From Clostridia bacterium (GTDB lineage: Bacteria; Bacillota; Clostridia; Lutisporales; Lutisporaceae): 64,000 bases of DNA. Below, piece after piece: positions 45,445 through 53,658 of the stretch; position 1 is the stretch's first letter, and every line of letters begins with the position of its first letter. The stretch is from NCBI GenBank assembly GCA_035628995.1, contig DASPIR010000010.1:62001-126000 (forward strand), written 5' to 3'. The position numbers and the translations under genes were made by a program. The notes under the pieces were generated by a model that saw nothing but the letters and a program-made list of their open reading frames with translations, had not been told where the DNA came from and ran no database searches.

Positions 45445-46017
45445 TTATCGGATAATTTCTCCCATAGTGCCATTTTGTATTCCGGCTGCATTTCCCTCTT
45501 CTATGTCAATATGCATATCTAAAGCAAAATCAGGGTGAACTCTGCACATAACATTGTCAAATACAACTGCCCTTTCATCCCCAACTCTTACCTTTACTAT
45601 ATCCCTGTCTTTAAGACCAAACTTTTCTCCATCGCTTGTATGAAAATGAATGTGTCTTGCTGCTACTATAACACCTTCTTTTAATTCAACCTGCCCCTTG
45701 GGTCCAATAATTGTACAACCTGGTGTGCCCTGTATTTTTCCTGAGGGTCTTACCATAGCCTCAACTCCCATAGTCCTTGCATCAAACATAGAAATCTCCA
45801 ATTGAGTCTCCGGTCTTACAGGCCCAAGTATTCTTACCCCTTTTAGAGTTGATTTGGGACCAACTACATCAACCTTCTCATCACAAGCAAACTGCCCAGG
45901 CTGTGAAAGATCCTTCATTTTAGTAAGTTCGTGCCCTTTACCGAAAAGTATTTCTAAGTGCTCCTTTGAAACGTGGATATGTCTGTTTGATAAGCTTACT
46001 GGTACTAATTTCTCCAT
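45445..46017 (-). CDS. pduL: Phosphate propanoyl/acetyltransferase PduL
   Basis: The 190-residue phosphotransacylase exchanges CoA and phosphate on acyl groups. Two similar half-barrels carry the zinc ligands: SNRHIHVS in the first and ARHIHFH in the second. It lacks the N-terminal encapsulation peptide typical of microcompartment PduL, and no shell genes are near, so it is probably a soluble enzyme feeding acetate or propionate production. Confidence 0.92.
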   Translation of the reverse strand: MEKLVPVSLSNRHIHVSKEHLEILFGKGHELTKMKDLSQPGQFACDEKVDVVGPKSTLKGVRILGPVRPETQLEISMFDARTMGVEAMVRPSGKIQGTPGCTIIGPKGQVELKEGVIVAARHIHFHTSDGEKFGLKDRDIVKVRVGDERAVVFDNVMCRVHPDFALDMHIDIEEGNAAGIQNGTMGEIIR

Positions 46018-46104
46018 TTTATTTCCTCCAATCGAATTTATATTTATACTTAATTTGAACTATTACACAATTTATTACTTAAGATTCTTTTTGGCTTTCT
46101 ATCT

Positions 46105-46185
46105 TGTTTCGCGTTTCGGGTTTCGCGTTACGCGATTCACGTATGTTCTTCGAAGCTCTTGCTTGCATACTCGTAACTCGCAACC
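46105..46185. repeat. Heptad-array palindrome between scfB and pduL
   Basis: The left arm is GTTTCGC, GTTTCGG, GTTTCGC, GTTACGC. The centre is TTCTTCGAAGCTCTTGC. The right arm is the complement of GGTTGCGA and GTTACGA. It is the same type as 12081-12172 and 59529-59614. Confidence 0.75.
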
Positions 46186-46209
46186 ATTCCCTATAGGAAT
46201 ACCTGCCTG

Positions 46210-47562
46210 TTATCCCTTCAGGGATTCATACGCCTTTATCATTATTGCACACTCGATTCTCTTTTTCTGCAGCTTGCATTCAAGGTCATATGGGCTCTTG
46301 AGGTCATTATTGAAAGCCGCCGCATTTGCCTGACAACCTCCGCTGCAGTAAAATCTCGCCCAGCATTCCCGGCATTTCTCCTTATGATAAACAGTATTTT
46401 CAGAGAACTCTTTTTGAAGTTCCCCATTGGTTACGCCCTTCCAGACATCTCCCATGAGGTATTCCTGCCTTCCCACAAACTGATGGCAGGGATAGAGCTC
46501 TCCATCCGGAGTGACAGCAAAATATTCAACTCCAGACCCGCAGGAGGATACTCTCTTGTAGATGCAAGGACCTCCATCCAAATCCATAAGGAAATGATAA
46601 TATCTGAAGCCCTTTCCACTCTCGTTGTACTCAATGTACTTACTGGCAAGCTTATCGTATTCTTGATATATAACCGGCAGATGCTCCTCGCGAAGAGCAT
46701 AGCCTTTTTCTTTTTCCGCAACCACAGGCTCAATGGAAATCTCCTTAAAGCCTTCATCGGCAAGATGCAGTACATCGCTGCAAAAATCCAGATTGTTCGC
46801 TGTAAAGGTTCCCCTTATGTAATAGCTCTTATCGCCTCTTGATGCTACAAAGCTTTTCATTTTTGGCATAATGCTCTCATATGTGCCGGAACCGTCAACG
46901 AACTTTCTCATGCGGTCATTTACTCGTTTTCTTCCATCTATGCTCAACACTATATTATCCATGTTTCCATTTATAAATTCTTCTATATCCTTGTCCAAGA
47001 GCGTTCCGTTAGTAGTGATGGTGAAACCGATCCTCTTGCCATACTCCTTCTCCCGCTCCCTTGCATAAAGCACCGTTTCCTTTACCACGTCAAAGTTCAT
47101 AAGCGGCTCTCCGCCGAAGAAATCAACCTCCAAGCGCTTCCTTGCTCCAGAAGTGCTCAGAAGGAAGTCAATAGCCTTGGAAGCCACTGTGAAAGGCATC
47201 AGTTTGCGCCCCCCGTGATAGTCTCCGGTTGATGCAAAACAGTAGCCGCATCTTATATTGCAGTCATGGGCTATATTCAGGCATAAGGCTTTAGTATGCG
47301 TTTCCCTTTTCTCGTTTTGTACCTTATCCATATATGTATCTTCAGAATGCAGCAGTCCCTGCTTTTCAAGCTGGCCTATTTCACCCCATGCTTCCCTGAT
47401 ACTTGTCTCAGAATACTTATCATTAAGTTTTTCAATTATATCCTCAACACTGTCTGTGTAGTGGTCTAATATGTCCCAAGTGAGCTGGTCAACCACATGT
47501 ACAGTGCCGCTGTTGACGTCTATAACAATTTTCAAACTGTTTTGTTCGTATTTATGCAGCAT
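46210..47562 (-). CDS. scfB: Radical SAM peptide maturase, SCIFF type
   Basis: The roughly 450-residue radical SAM/SPASM enzyme resembles the maturases of SCIFF peptides, which install thioether bonds at cysteines. The leader-binding N-terminus has IVIDVNSGTVHVVD. The SAM cluster cysteines lie in AHDCNIRCGYCFAS, and DFFGGEPLMNF follows. The SPASM region has cysteines in SSCGSGVEYF, ELYPCHQF, CRECWARFYCSGGCQANA and DLEC. ATG 47562 has GGGGG upstream. The precursor gene normally just upstream is missing here. Confidence 0.88.
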   Translation of the reverse strand: MLHKYEQNSLKIVIDVNSGTVHVVDQLTWDILDHYTDSVEDIIEKLNDKYSETSIREAWGEIGQLEKQGLLHSEDTYMDKVQNEKRETHTKALCLNIAHDCNIRCGYCFASTGDYHGGRKLMPFTVASKAIDFLLSTSGARKRLEVDFFGGEPLMNFDVVKETVLYAREREKEYGKRIGFTITTNGTLLDKDIEEFINGNMDNIVLSIDGRKRVNDRMRKFVDGSGTYESIMPKMKSFVASRGDKSYYIRGTFTANNLDFCSDVLHLADEGFKEISIEPVVAEKEKGYALREEHLPVIYQEYDKLASKYIEYNESGKGFRYYHFLMDLDGGPCIYKRVSSCGSGVEYFAVTPDGELYPCHQFVGRQEYLMGDVWKGVTNGELQKEFSENTVYHKEKCRECWARFYCSGGCQANAAAFNNDLKSPYDLECKLQKKRIECAIMIKAYESLKG

Positions 47563-47616
47563 AACTGACCCCCGAAAAAATTTAATTGCACTACAGAAAG
47601 TAATGGTTGCATATAG

Positions 47617-47708
47617 ATTGCGGATATATTTTAAAGGACTATTTTGTTTTCCGCAATACACACTAAGGAAGCAGAAATGTAAAAAAGATACTCTTTTTTA
47701 CATTTTGC
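47617..47708 (-). repeat. Two-hairpin element, copy B
   Basis: Read on the minus strand: hairpin 1 has a 14-bp perfect stem (AAATGTAAAAAAGA and complement, three-base loop) closed by GCA/TGC. The linker TTCCTTAGTGTGT follows, and hairpin 2 pairs ATTGCGGA with TCCGCAAT. Compared with copy A (21226-21310), hairpin 2 differs by paired substitutions that preserve base pairing. Confidence 0.65.
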
Positions 47709-47774
47709 ATTGTTTATCACTGACTATTTTATATTAATTTGCCAGACGTGTCAATTCAACACAACAGCAGCAGT

Positions 47775-47800
47775 AAAAAAATACCGCCCATGGGGCGGCA
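47775..47800 (-). terminator. Terminator of the selenoprotein gene
   Basis: On the minus strand TGCCGCCC-CAT-GGGCGGTA forms a stable stem followed by seven T, six bases after the stop codon. Confidence 0.9.
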
Positions 47801-47805
47801 TTCTG

Positions 47806-47997
47806 CTACTGGACAGCTTTATTCAAATCGTCCATAAGTTCGTCTGTGTTCATCCTATACCTGAGAGCAGCCTGCTCTACAGTCATATACATTGCGCCGC
47901 CTCAGCCAAAGCACTTTATTCCGTGGTTTTTGAATATCTCCTCAAGCTGAGGATATTTATATAGTATATCATCTATTACCATACTTTTATTAAGCAT
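47806..47997 (-). CDS. DUF1858 selenoprotein with in-frame UGA (CxxU)
   Basis: A 63-codon gene with one in-frame TGA at 47902-47904 (codon 32). Reading TGA as selenocysteine (U) gives VIDDILYKYPQLEEIF, then GIKCFGUGGAMYM, then TVEQAALRYRMNTDELMDDL. This is the full DUF1858 pattern, in which the motif is normally CxGC; the second cysteine is exactly the TGA position. ATG follows GGGGGTG by six bases, and a terminator follows the TAG stop. A hairpin starting 19 bases after TGA resembles a bacterial SECIS. It lies 109 bases downstream of a flavin reductase gene. The alternative is a nonsense mutation; intact flanking sequence on both sides argues against decay. Confidence 0.82.
47861..47882 (-). 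promoter_or_regulatory. Putative bacterial SECIS element
   Basis: Downstream of the in-frame UGA the minus strand reads CTG, bulged T, AGAGCA, loop GGC, TGCTCT, CAG: nine pairs with one 5' bulged U and a G-first loop. The loop starts 29 bases after the UGA. Known bacterial SECIS features are a loop 16-37 bases from UGA, a G in the first two loop positions and, in E. coli fdhF, a bulged U. Confidence 0.75.
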
Positions 47998-48106
47998 TTT
48001 TTCACCCCCATTTATTATATGTAATTTTTGATTATTTATATACCTATACGGGGTACGTGTTATCTTAATATCATTATATGATGACAGCCTTTTATTGTCA
48101 ATAATC

Positions 48107-48964
48107 TTATTTATTTTTTTCTTCTAAATACTTCACTGCGCTCAGCGATGCCATGCTGCCTTCCCCTACCGCCTTTGCTATCTGATAGGGCTTTCCTACA
48201 CAGTCTCCGCAGGCAAAAACTCCTTTAATGCTGGTAGCCATTTCTCTGTTTACCTTTATAGAACCCTCATCAAGCTCAAGTCCTTCTATCAGCTGGTTTG
48301 CCGGAATTACGTTCCTAATAATGAATACTGCGTCCACTTTAAGCTCCCTTTGGTCAGTTGTCAGGCTACGAACCTTGTTGCCGTCACCTTGAATTTTGGT
48401 TACTTTTTCTTTGAGCAGCTTAATATTTTCCTTAAGCTTGGGATCTGTGCGATAGGTAGGTATATAGTAAACCTCAGAACAGATCTCAGAAAGAAAATTG
48501 GCTTCCTCTTCCCCTTCCTCGTTCTCTGCTATTATAGCAATAGCCTTGTTCCTGTAAAGGGGACCATCGCAGGTGGCACAGTAGCCTATTCCCTTACCCA
48601 GGTATTCCTTCTCACCTTCAAAATAATTTGCTTTTCCATGTCCTATAGCAATAATAATTGCCTGAGCCTCATAAAACTCATTCCCTGCGTTTATTGAGAA
48701 ATACCCGCCCATATCCAAAATATTAAATGCCTTCTCTTTTTTTATATCTATGCCCATAGAAACCGCATGTTCCTTGAAGCTTGCTATGAGCTCACTGCCG
48801 CTTATTCCCTTCAAACCCAGGTAATTGTCAATCTGAGGAGCTTTCATGAGGCCGGTGACCTTCTCATTGCCGCCAAGCAGTATAAAGCTTTTGTTTCTTA
48901 TTTTAAGATTCAAGGATGCGGAAATGGCCGCAGGGCCTCCGCCTATTATAGCAACATCCATCAT
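48107..48964 (-). CDS. Thioredoxin-reductase-like FAD oxidoreductase
   Basis: The 285-residue flavoprotein has the FAD motif IIGGGPAAISASLNL at the N-terminus, the redox-active CATC in GIGYCATCDGPLYR, and the second FAD motif GVFACGDCVGKPYQIAKAVGEG. The NAD(P)H-binding GxGxxG loop is poor (AIIAENEEGEEEA), so the reductant may be unusual, such as reduced ferredoxin, or may bind differently. It lies directly upstream of the DUF1858 selenoprotein gene, a plausible electron acceptor. Confidence 0.88.
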   Translation of the reverse strand: MMDVAIIGGGPAAISASLNLKIRNKSFILLGGNEKVTGLMKAPQIDNYLGLKGISGSELIASFKEHAVSMGIDIKKEKAFNILDMGGYFSINAGNEFYEAQAIIIAIGHGKANYFEGEKEYLGKGIGYCATCDGPLYRNKAIAIIAENEEGEEEANFLSEICSEVYYIPTYRTDPKLKENIKLLKEKVTKIQGDGNKVRSLTTDQRELKVDAVFIIRNVIPANQLIEGLELDEGSIKVNREMATSIKGVFACGDCVGKPYQIAKAVGEGSMASLSAVKYLEEKNK

Positions 48965-48982
48965 TTGTTCATCATTCCTTTA

Positions 48983-49954
48983 TTATAAATTGAAAAGCGA
49001 TTTTCCGCTTACTATAAGTACTATTTCCAAAGTCATCATTCCTATAAATATCAGAAGGCTTACCAACAGAGGCCAAGATAGCTTGATACTTCCCAACATG
49101 CCGAAAACCCCGGTATCCGGCCTCTTGGCAGCTGTCTCAGGGTGCCGGTCGCTTATAGCCTTCAGGCATATAATCATTATAGTACCCGCAAAGGGCAGAA
49201 TAATTCCAAAAAGAATTGCTGCTCCTATTAGGGATTGCGTTGTCATACCCTCTTGGACTTGTGCAATATCAATGTTTTTATAAAAGGGCAGGCTCATTAT
49301 CACATAGCCCCAGGTAACTGATATGGCGTTATTTATAAAATGTCCAATAATCCCTGCAAATATTGAGTTGGTCTTGTAAACCACAAAGCCAAGTACAATG
49401 CCAAGGAAGAAAGGTGCCAATATGTTCTGAATGTTAAGATGCAATATTGAAAAAAGTAGTGCCGTCACTATTATATTAGGCCACATCCCAAGCTTCTCAT
49501 AGGCTCTAAGTATAAACCCACGGAACAATAGCTCCTCACAAATGCCCGCCGAGCCCGCTATTACGAAAAGCAGCACCAGGTATTCCGCGGGATCTGTTGC
49601 AAAGGGGATATCCGGCACAATTAAATTTCCAAGCATGCTTATGAGTATTTCACCCAGCAGATTGATGAAAACCGCTACAAAATACGCTGCAATAAAAGTA
49701 ACTACAACCAGCAGTACATCAACAAGACTCAACCTATTGAACCTAAGCTCGGTTTTCAGCGACGCTCCCTTGACTTTTACATATATGACTGTAGGCAGCG
49801 CAATCAACAGGAACTCTGTAATGAGTATTCCATAATGGAAGTCCCAATTCTGCGCCACATATCCTATAGTCACGAACAAAATCATTATAGTCATGTATAA
49901 GAAATTGGCTCCGAAAAAGGATATTTTTCCTGAGTTTTCTAATTCCAAATTCAA
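48983..49954 (-). CDS. CPBP family intramembrane metalloprotease
   Basis: The 323-residue polytopic protein has the CPBP (Abi) motifs: EELLFRGFIL with the glutamate pair and arginine, then FSILHLNIQN and GHFINNAIS with the histidines. About eight hydrophobic segments are present. Family members act as CAAX-type or bacteriocin-immunity-like proteases; the substrate here is unknown. It starts at TTG. Confidence 0.9.
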   Translation of the reverse strand: MNLELENSGKISFFGANFLYMTIMILFVTIGYVAQNWDFHYGILITEFLLIALPTVIYVKVKGASLKTELRFNRLSLVDVLLVVVTFIAAYFVAVFINLLGEILISMLGNLIVPDIPFATDPAEYLVLLFVIAGSAGICEELLFRGFILRAYEKLGMWPNIIVTALLFSILHLNIQNILAPFFLGIVLGFVVYKTNSIFAGIIGHFINNAISVTWGYVIMSLPFYKNIDIAQVQEGMTTQSLIGAAILFGIILPFAGTIMIICLKAISDRHPETAAKRPDTGVFGMLGSIKLSWPLLVSLLIFIGMMTLEIVLIVSGKSLFNL

Positions 49955-49996
49955 ATCCCCTTCACATATCTTGGATTATTTACTATGGCTCTAGGC

Positions 49997-50091
49997 CTGT
50001 ACGGGCGATTCATGAATCGCCCCTACCACGGAACGGTGAGGGCACCGTTCCCTACACCTCGAAACCCCGTAACCCCGAAACCTCATACCTA
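49997..50091. repeat. Composite repeat: two palindromes plus octad array
   Basis: Three parts sit side by side: GGGCGATTCATGAATCGCCC (50003-50022, a perfect 20-bp palindrome); GGAACGGT/ACCGTTCC (50030-50051); and octads whose complement is GGTATGAGG, TTTCGGGG, TTACGGGG, TTTCGAGG (50057-50090). The array abuts the TAG stop of the GerM gene. Confidence 0.75.
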
Positions 50092-50997
50092 CTGCCTATA
50101 TATTATACTTTCATTTCTTGTCAAAGGTTCCTCAACCACCATATGCTCTATGCTCAGCGGCCCTCCGTCGACCGTAGGCATAACTCCCTTGATCGCCTCA
50201 AATTCAGTCATTGTATCAGCTATGGAATTAATGGTCATAGATTCTCCTGCAGCCCCGCCCCAGTGTTTTGTGTGCATTTCTTCAGAAAAATCAACCTTCA
50301 GAAGGTCACCTTCCAGCTTTACATATTCAACCTTAACTTCTTCCGGTATAGTTCTATACAAATTTTCAGAGCTAGGTCCCTTTATAAGCTCCTCAAGTGC
50401 TATTTTGTATAACTCGTCATCTTTAATATCCTTCTTTAGAAAAACAGTTCTTTTCTCAGGTACCATATACATAGCCTGGGAATCTGCAAAATAGAGAGTT
50501 ATTTCCTTTTCAGACATATCCCCAGTGTTGAAATCTATAAACTCCATGAAGCCATAGGGCTCTCCGCTAGGAGCAATAAGCTCCTGACCTTCAACAAGTA
50601 TCCTCACTTTCTTCAGCTCACTAAACTGAAGCATAGTATCTACCACCGAAGACACCACAGCTGCGACCTGAAGACTGCCGGAAAACACATTGAACTCCTT
50701 TGAAAAATCAACAGTCAAATTCTCGTTCTCGACCCTTGCATCCAATATCTTTGTATCCTTATTGATACTTGTTTCGAATTTGCTGCTGTCAGAAGGACCC
50801 TTCAGCAGCTCCTTCAGGGTATTCACATATTTGCTTTTAACATCCTCGAACTTTATTTCCCTGTTCTCTATCCCAAGGCCAGTATTACCTTTGGCAGCAA
50901 AATAAAGCTTAAAGTTTCCGGATTTCACTGGATCCTTTGTAAAACATCCTGAGGTAAATAGCATGATAAAAGCAAGCAACAGGCATAACCTTTTCAT
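50089..50997 (-). CDS. Lipoprotein with two GerM domains
   Basis: The 302-residue protein has a lipoprotein signal (LLLAFIMLFTSGCFTKD, cysteine at residue 18) and two GerM (SpoIIIA-like ring-fold) domains of about 130 residues each: FAAKGNTGLGIENREI...LRILVEG and LYFADSQAMYMVPEKR...VMPTVDG. In Bacillus GerM is a sporulation lipoprotein with this duplicated structure, so a role at the forespore membrane is likely but not proven. GAGGAGG precedes ATG. Confidence 0.88.
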   Translation of the reverse strand: MKRLCLLLAFIMLFTSGCFTKDPVKSGNFKLYFAAKGNTGLGIENREIKFEDVKSKYVNTLKELLKGPSDSSKFETSINKDTKILDARVENENLTVDFSKEFNVFSGSLQVAAVVSSVVDTMLQFSELKKVRILVEGQELIAPSGEPYGFMEFIDFNTGDMSEKEITLYFADSQAMYMVPEKRTVFLKKDIKDDELYKIALEELIKGPSSENLYRTIPEEVKVEYVKLEGDLLKVDFSEEMHTKHWGGAAGESMTINSIADTMTEFEAIKGVMPTVDGGPLSIEHMVVEEPLTRNESIIYRQ

Positions 50998-51021
50998 TGT
51001 AAAACCTCCTCGTGCTTTTTA

Positions 51022-51077
51022 GCACAGCAAACTTTTAACTATTAAAGTGCCAAAAACGCACTTCTTTAATGCTGTGC
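51022..51077. terminator. Extended hairpin below the TIGR01906 gene
   Basis: Outer pairing GCACAGC/GCTGTGC encloses ATTAAAGTGC pairing with GCAC and TTTAAT around a bulge. There is no T run, so a terminator role is uncertain. Confidence 0.5.
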
Positions 51078-51122
51078 CTCTACAGGGTTAGAATCTCTAA
51101 CTGTTAAGAGGCACCTGATAAT

Positions 51123-51818
51123 TTAATTGGCTTTGGCTTTGGCAAATCTCAGTATCAGCAGGCTGCCAACCAATATTGCCGCCATCTCTGCCATATACAG
51201 ATAGGATATGCTGAAAGCCATATCGGTAAAAAACGCCTCTGGAAAAATATTAATCAGCCTGTCCGCAGCCGGATCCAGCAGCCATAAGTCATTGGTAAAG
51301 AAAATCTCGTGAAAAATCGTGAAATACTTATAAAAATCAATATTCATCAATGCAACAAGTATAAGCACCGGTGCAGTTCCTGCTATAGCCACGGCAATAC
51401 CATATTTAGCAAGCCTTCGCAGCTGACCTGCATGGTTCCTCCTCCAGAACAAAAACAACATAAAGCCTACTATATAGAAAAATGAAAGATTTCGAAGAAA
51501 TTGCCCTTTCACAAAAAGCCCCTTAACATCCACCATATGCTGCTTATCCCTCTCACTGAAAAATTCTTCAGCGCCCTTAGTGAACTCAGCCTTAAATTCC
51601 AAGTCAGCCCTTTTATCCTCAAGGTACAGCAGCAGCTGCTCTGTTGAAAGCATAAGGTTCTCAATACTCATGCCTATTTGCTCAGGAACATTATACTTAA
51701 TGTACTCCGTTCTGTAGTAATCCCTGTCATATGCAACCACCTGCACATCTGTTAGAACTAGCATAATCGGCATCAATACAATGAACAATGCTACAAAAAT
51801 CACACTTATTTTTTTCAT
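51123..51818 (-). CDS. TIGR01906-type integral membrane protein
   Basis: The roughly 231-residue protein has an N-terminal membrane helix, an extracellular loop with YVRTEYIKY-like sequence (YYRTEYIKYNVPE) and HMVDVKGLF, and three further membrane helices. It matches the clostridial TIGR01906 family; function unknown. ATG 51818 has GGGGGAT seven bases before it; the longer frame begins at TTG inside that site. Confidence 0.82.
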   Translation of the reverse strand: MKKISVIFVALFIVLMPIMLVLTDVQVVAYDRDYYRTEYIKYNVPEQIGMSIENLMLSTEQLLLYLEDKRADLEFKAEFTKGAEEFFSERDKQHMVDVKGLFVKGQFLRNLSFFYIVGFMLFLFWRRNHAGQLRRLAKYGIAVAIAGTAPVLILVALMNIDFYKYFTIFHEIFFTNDLWLLDPAADRLINIFPEAFFTDMAFSISYLYMAEMAAILVGSLLILRFAKAKAN

Positions 51819-51874
51819 TAGCTTATCCCCCAATAAAGTACTATCATCTATATTACCAGAAAATCGCTAAAAAA

Positions 51875-52597
51875 TCACTGCATGCTGCTATCCTTTTTTT
51901 CATATAGTATGTCCTTCCCTGCATAAGCTATTGCACTCATTGCCAGAACCTCGGAAGAATCCACATAGCTGCTGCATATGCCGAATCTGCTGACTGCCAG
52001 TGGAAGCTCGGTGCAGCCCAGCACTATCACTTCAGCTCCACGGTGCTTCAAAGCCGATACAACATCTATTACATTAGCAGGATCAATATCCCCTCTACCC
52101 TTTTTGATGTCATATATCAGTGCTGTAATATGTTCCTGCTCCGACCGCTCCGGTATGACAATCTCCATTCCTGACTTTTCAAATACCTTTGTATATATTC
52201 CTGATTTGCAAGTGCCTTCAGTGGCTAGCAAGCCTATACGTCTTGCGGATGGACAACTGCTTTTTATATATTTAGCCGTCTCCTCCACCATATTTATCAT
52301 GGGAATCCTGACAAACTTAATAATTTCATCATAATAATAGTGGGCAGTATTGCATGCCATTATTAGCACATCTGCCCCCATCATTTCAAGCTTTAACGCA
52401 GACCTTACAAGCTCAAAGATGGGATTAGCCCCATTGTTCAATATGGATTCCGTCCGGTCCGGTATATTTGTATTATTATCAATTATCATTGGAATATGTT
52501 CATTATCACTGTTAGCTTTTGTAAGTACAACAATTCGCTCAAACAGTCTGGCGGCAGCCAAAGGACCCATTCCGCCAACTATTCCAATGGTCCTCAT
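51875..52597 (-). CDS. Aspartate/glutamate racemase family protein
   Basis: The 240-residue protein has the two-cysteine catalytic pattern of cofactor-independent racemases: MACNTAHYYYDEI and VLGCTELPLAV, and the N-terminal GIVGGMGPLAAARLFERI typical of aspartate racemases (YgeA/RacX type). It could provide D-aspartate or D-glutamate for the wall. It is 18 bases downstream of the P1 peptidase gene. Confidence 0.9.
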   Translation of the reverse strand: MRTIGIVGGMGPLAAARLFERIVVLTKANSDNEHIPMIIDNNTNIPDRTESILNNGANPIFELVRSALKLEMMGADVLIMACNTAHYYYDEIIKFVRIPMINMVEETAKYIKSSCPSARRIGLLATEGTCKSGIYTKVFEKSGMEIVIPERSEQEHITALIYDIKKGRGDIDPANVIDVVSALKHRGAEVIVLGCTELPLAVSRFGICSSYVDSSEVLAMSAIAYAGKDILYEKKDSSMQ

Positions 52598-52614
52598 ATA
52601 TCCACTCTCCGTTA

Positions 52615-53658
52615 TTATTTAATTATCTCAATATACTTCTTAAGCGTATCTCTCCCATTTCCATCTCTTCCTTCCGCAGCATCACATGCAACCATGGAAT
52701 TAAGCACAGCCTCTTCAGTAGCTTCTGCGGCGGCTCTGAACAACAGATTTATTTTCTCTTCATTTATCAGCTTAATATCAATAATATCCCGCTCTTCGTA
52801 GTGATTTATTCTGTTTGCAGTACTGAAGGATACTACAACATCGCCACTTCCGTTGCCTAAAAACGAGCCCAGTCTGGACAAACCCACTGCCGCTCTTTTT
52901 GATACTCTTTTAAGCTGCCTGTCAGACAAGGGTACATCAGTTGCAATAATTACAATTACCGAGCCTTTGTCCTCTTCCTTTGCCAACCCCTTTCTCCAAA
53001 TAGTATTCCCTGCCTTCACGCCGTCCAGCATCAGGTCTTCCTTTACACCAAAATTTGATAGCACCAGAACTCCTATAGTATAACCCTTATCATCCAGCTT
53101 AATCATTCTGGAGGATGAGCCTATGCCGCCTTTAAGTCCAAAGCAGGACATTCCTGTGCCGGCACCCACTGCGCCTTCCTCAAAGTATTGACTTGCACTT
53201 CTAAGGCTTTCAAATACGTGTCTCTTCTTAACGTGCAGTCCTCTTATGTCATTCAGGTAACCGTCATTGCATTCACACACTATTGGGTTTACCGTTCCTG
53301 TGCTTATCCCTATATCTTCATTCTGCTCCAACATGTATTCCACAAGTGCTTCATAAGCCGTTCCGACGCTAAGTGTATTTGTTAGCACAATAGGGGTCTC
53401 GATATTACCGAGCTCCTCAATCTGAAGTGTTCCAGCAGTTTTTCCAAAACCGTTTATCACGTGACATGCGGCAACTACCTTCTCCTTGAACAGGTTTCCA
53501 CTGTGAGGCAGTATTGCAGTGACTCCTGTCCTTATACCCTCTTCAATTATTGTGGAATGCCCCACCAGTACTCCATCCACATCAGTGATGGTATTGTTTT
53601 TCCCCGGTGCCAGCTGACCAATGCTGATGCCGTATTCTCTTATACTGTTCTTCTTCAT
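52615..53658 (-). CDS. P1 family peptidase (DmpA/BapA type)
   Basis: The 347-residue N-terminal-nucleophile hydrolase has GAVGAGTGMSCFGLKGGIGSSSR and a Gly-Ser followed by VIVIIATDVPLSDRQLKR, which corresponds to the autoproteolytic Gly-Ser pair of DmpA. Family members release N-terminal residues, often D- or beta-amino acids, from peptides and amides. Pairing with a racemase hints at D-amino acid recycling. Confidence 0.88.
   Translation of the reverse strand: MKKNSIREYGISIGQLAPGKNNTITDVDGVLVGHSTIIEEGIRTGVTAILPHSGNLFKEKVVAACHVINGFGKTAGTLQIEELGNIETPIVLTNTLSVGTAYEALVEYMLEQNEDIGISTGTVNPIVCECNDGYLNDIRGLHVKKRHVFESLRSASQYFEEGAVGAGTGMSCFGLKGGIGSSSRMIKLDDKGYTIGVLVLSNFGVKEDLMLDGVKAGNTIWRKGLAKEEDKGSVIVIIATDVPLSDRQLKRVSKRAAVGLSRLGSFLGNGSGDVVVSFSTANRINHYEERDIIDIKLINEEKINLLFRAAAEATEEAVLNSMVACDAAEGRDGNGRDTLKKYIEIIK

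Larger units (their letters stand above)
47563..47805. other. Spacer upstream of scfB
   Basis: It contains the two-hairpin element copy B (47617-47708) and the terminator of the selenoprotein gene. I translated the minus strand and found no Cys-rich SCIFF precursor. Confidence 0.65.

Noticed and set aside
44762-46017. Part of a bacterial microcompartment operon
   Set aside because: No shell proteins or signature enzymes are nearby and PduL lacks an encapsulation peptide.
47902-47904. TGA as a simple nonsense mutation in a pseudogene
   Set aside because: The stop falls precisely at a motif cysteine, the frame is clean on both sides and a SECIS-like hairpin follows. I cannot fully exclude it without sel genes.
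47710-47964. 84-codon plus-strand frame at the selenoprotein locus
   Set aside because: It is the antisense of the DUF1858 gene; the minus-strand reading matches a known family and has a ribosome site and terminator.
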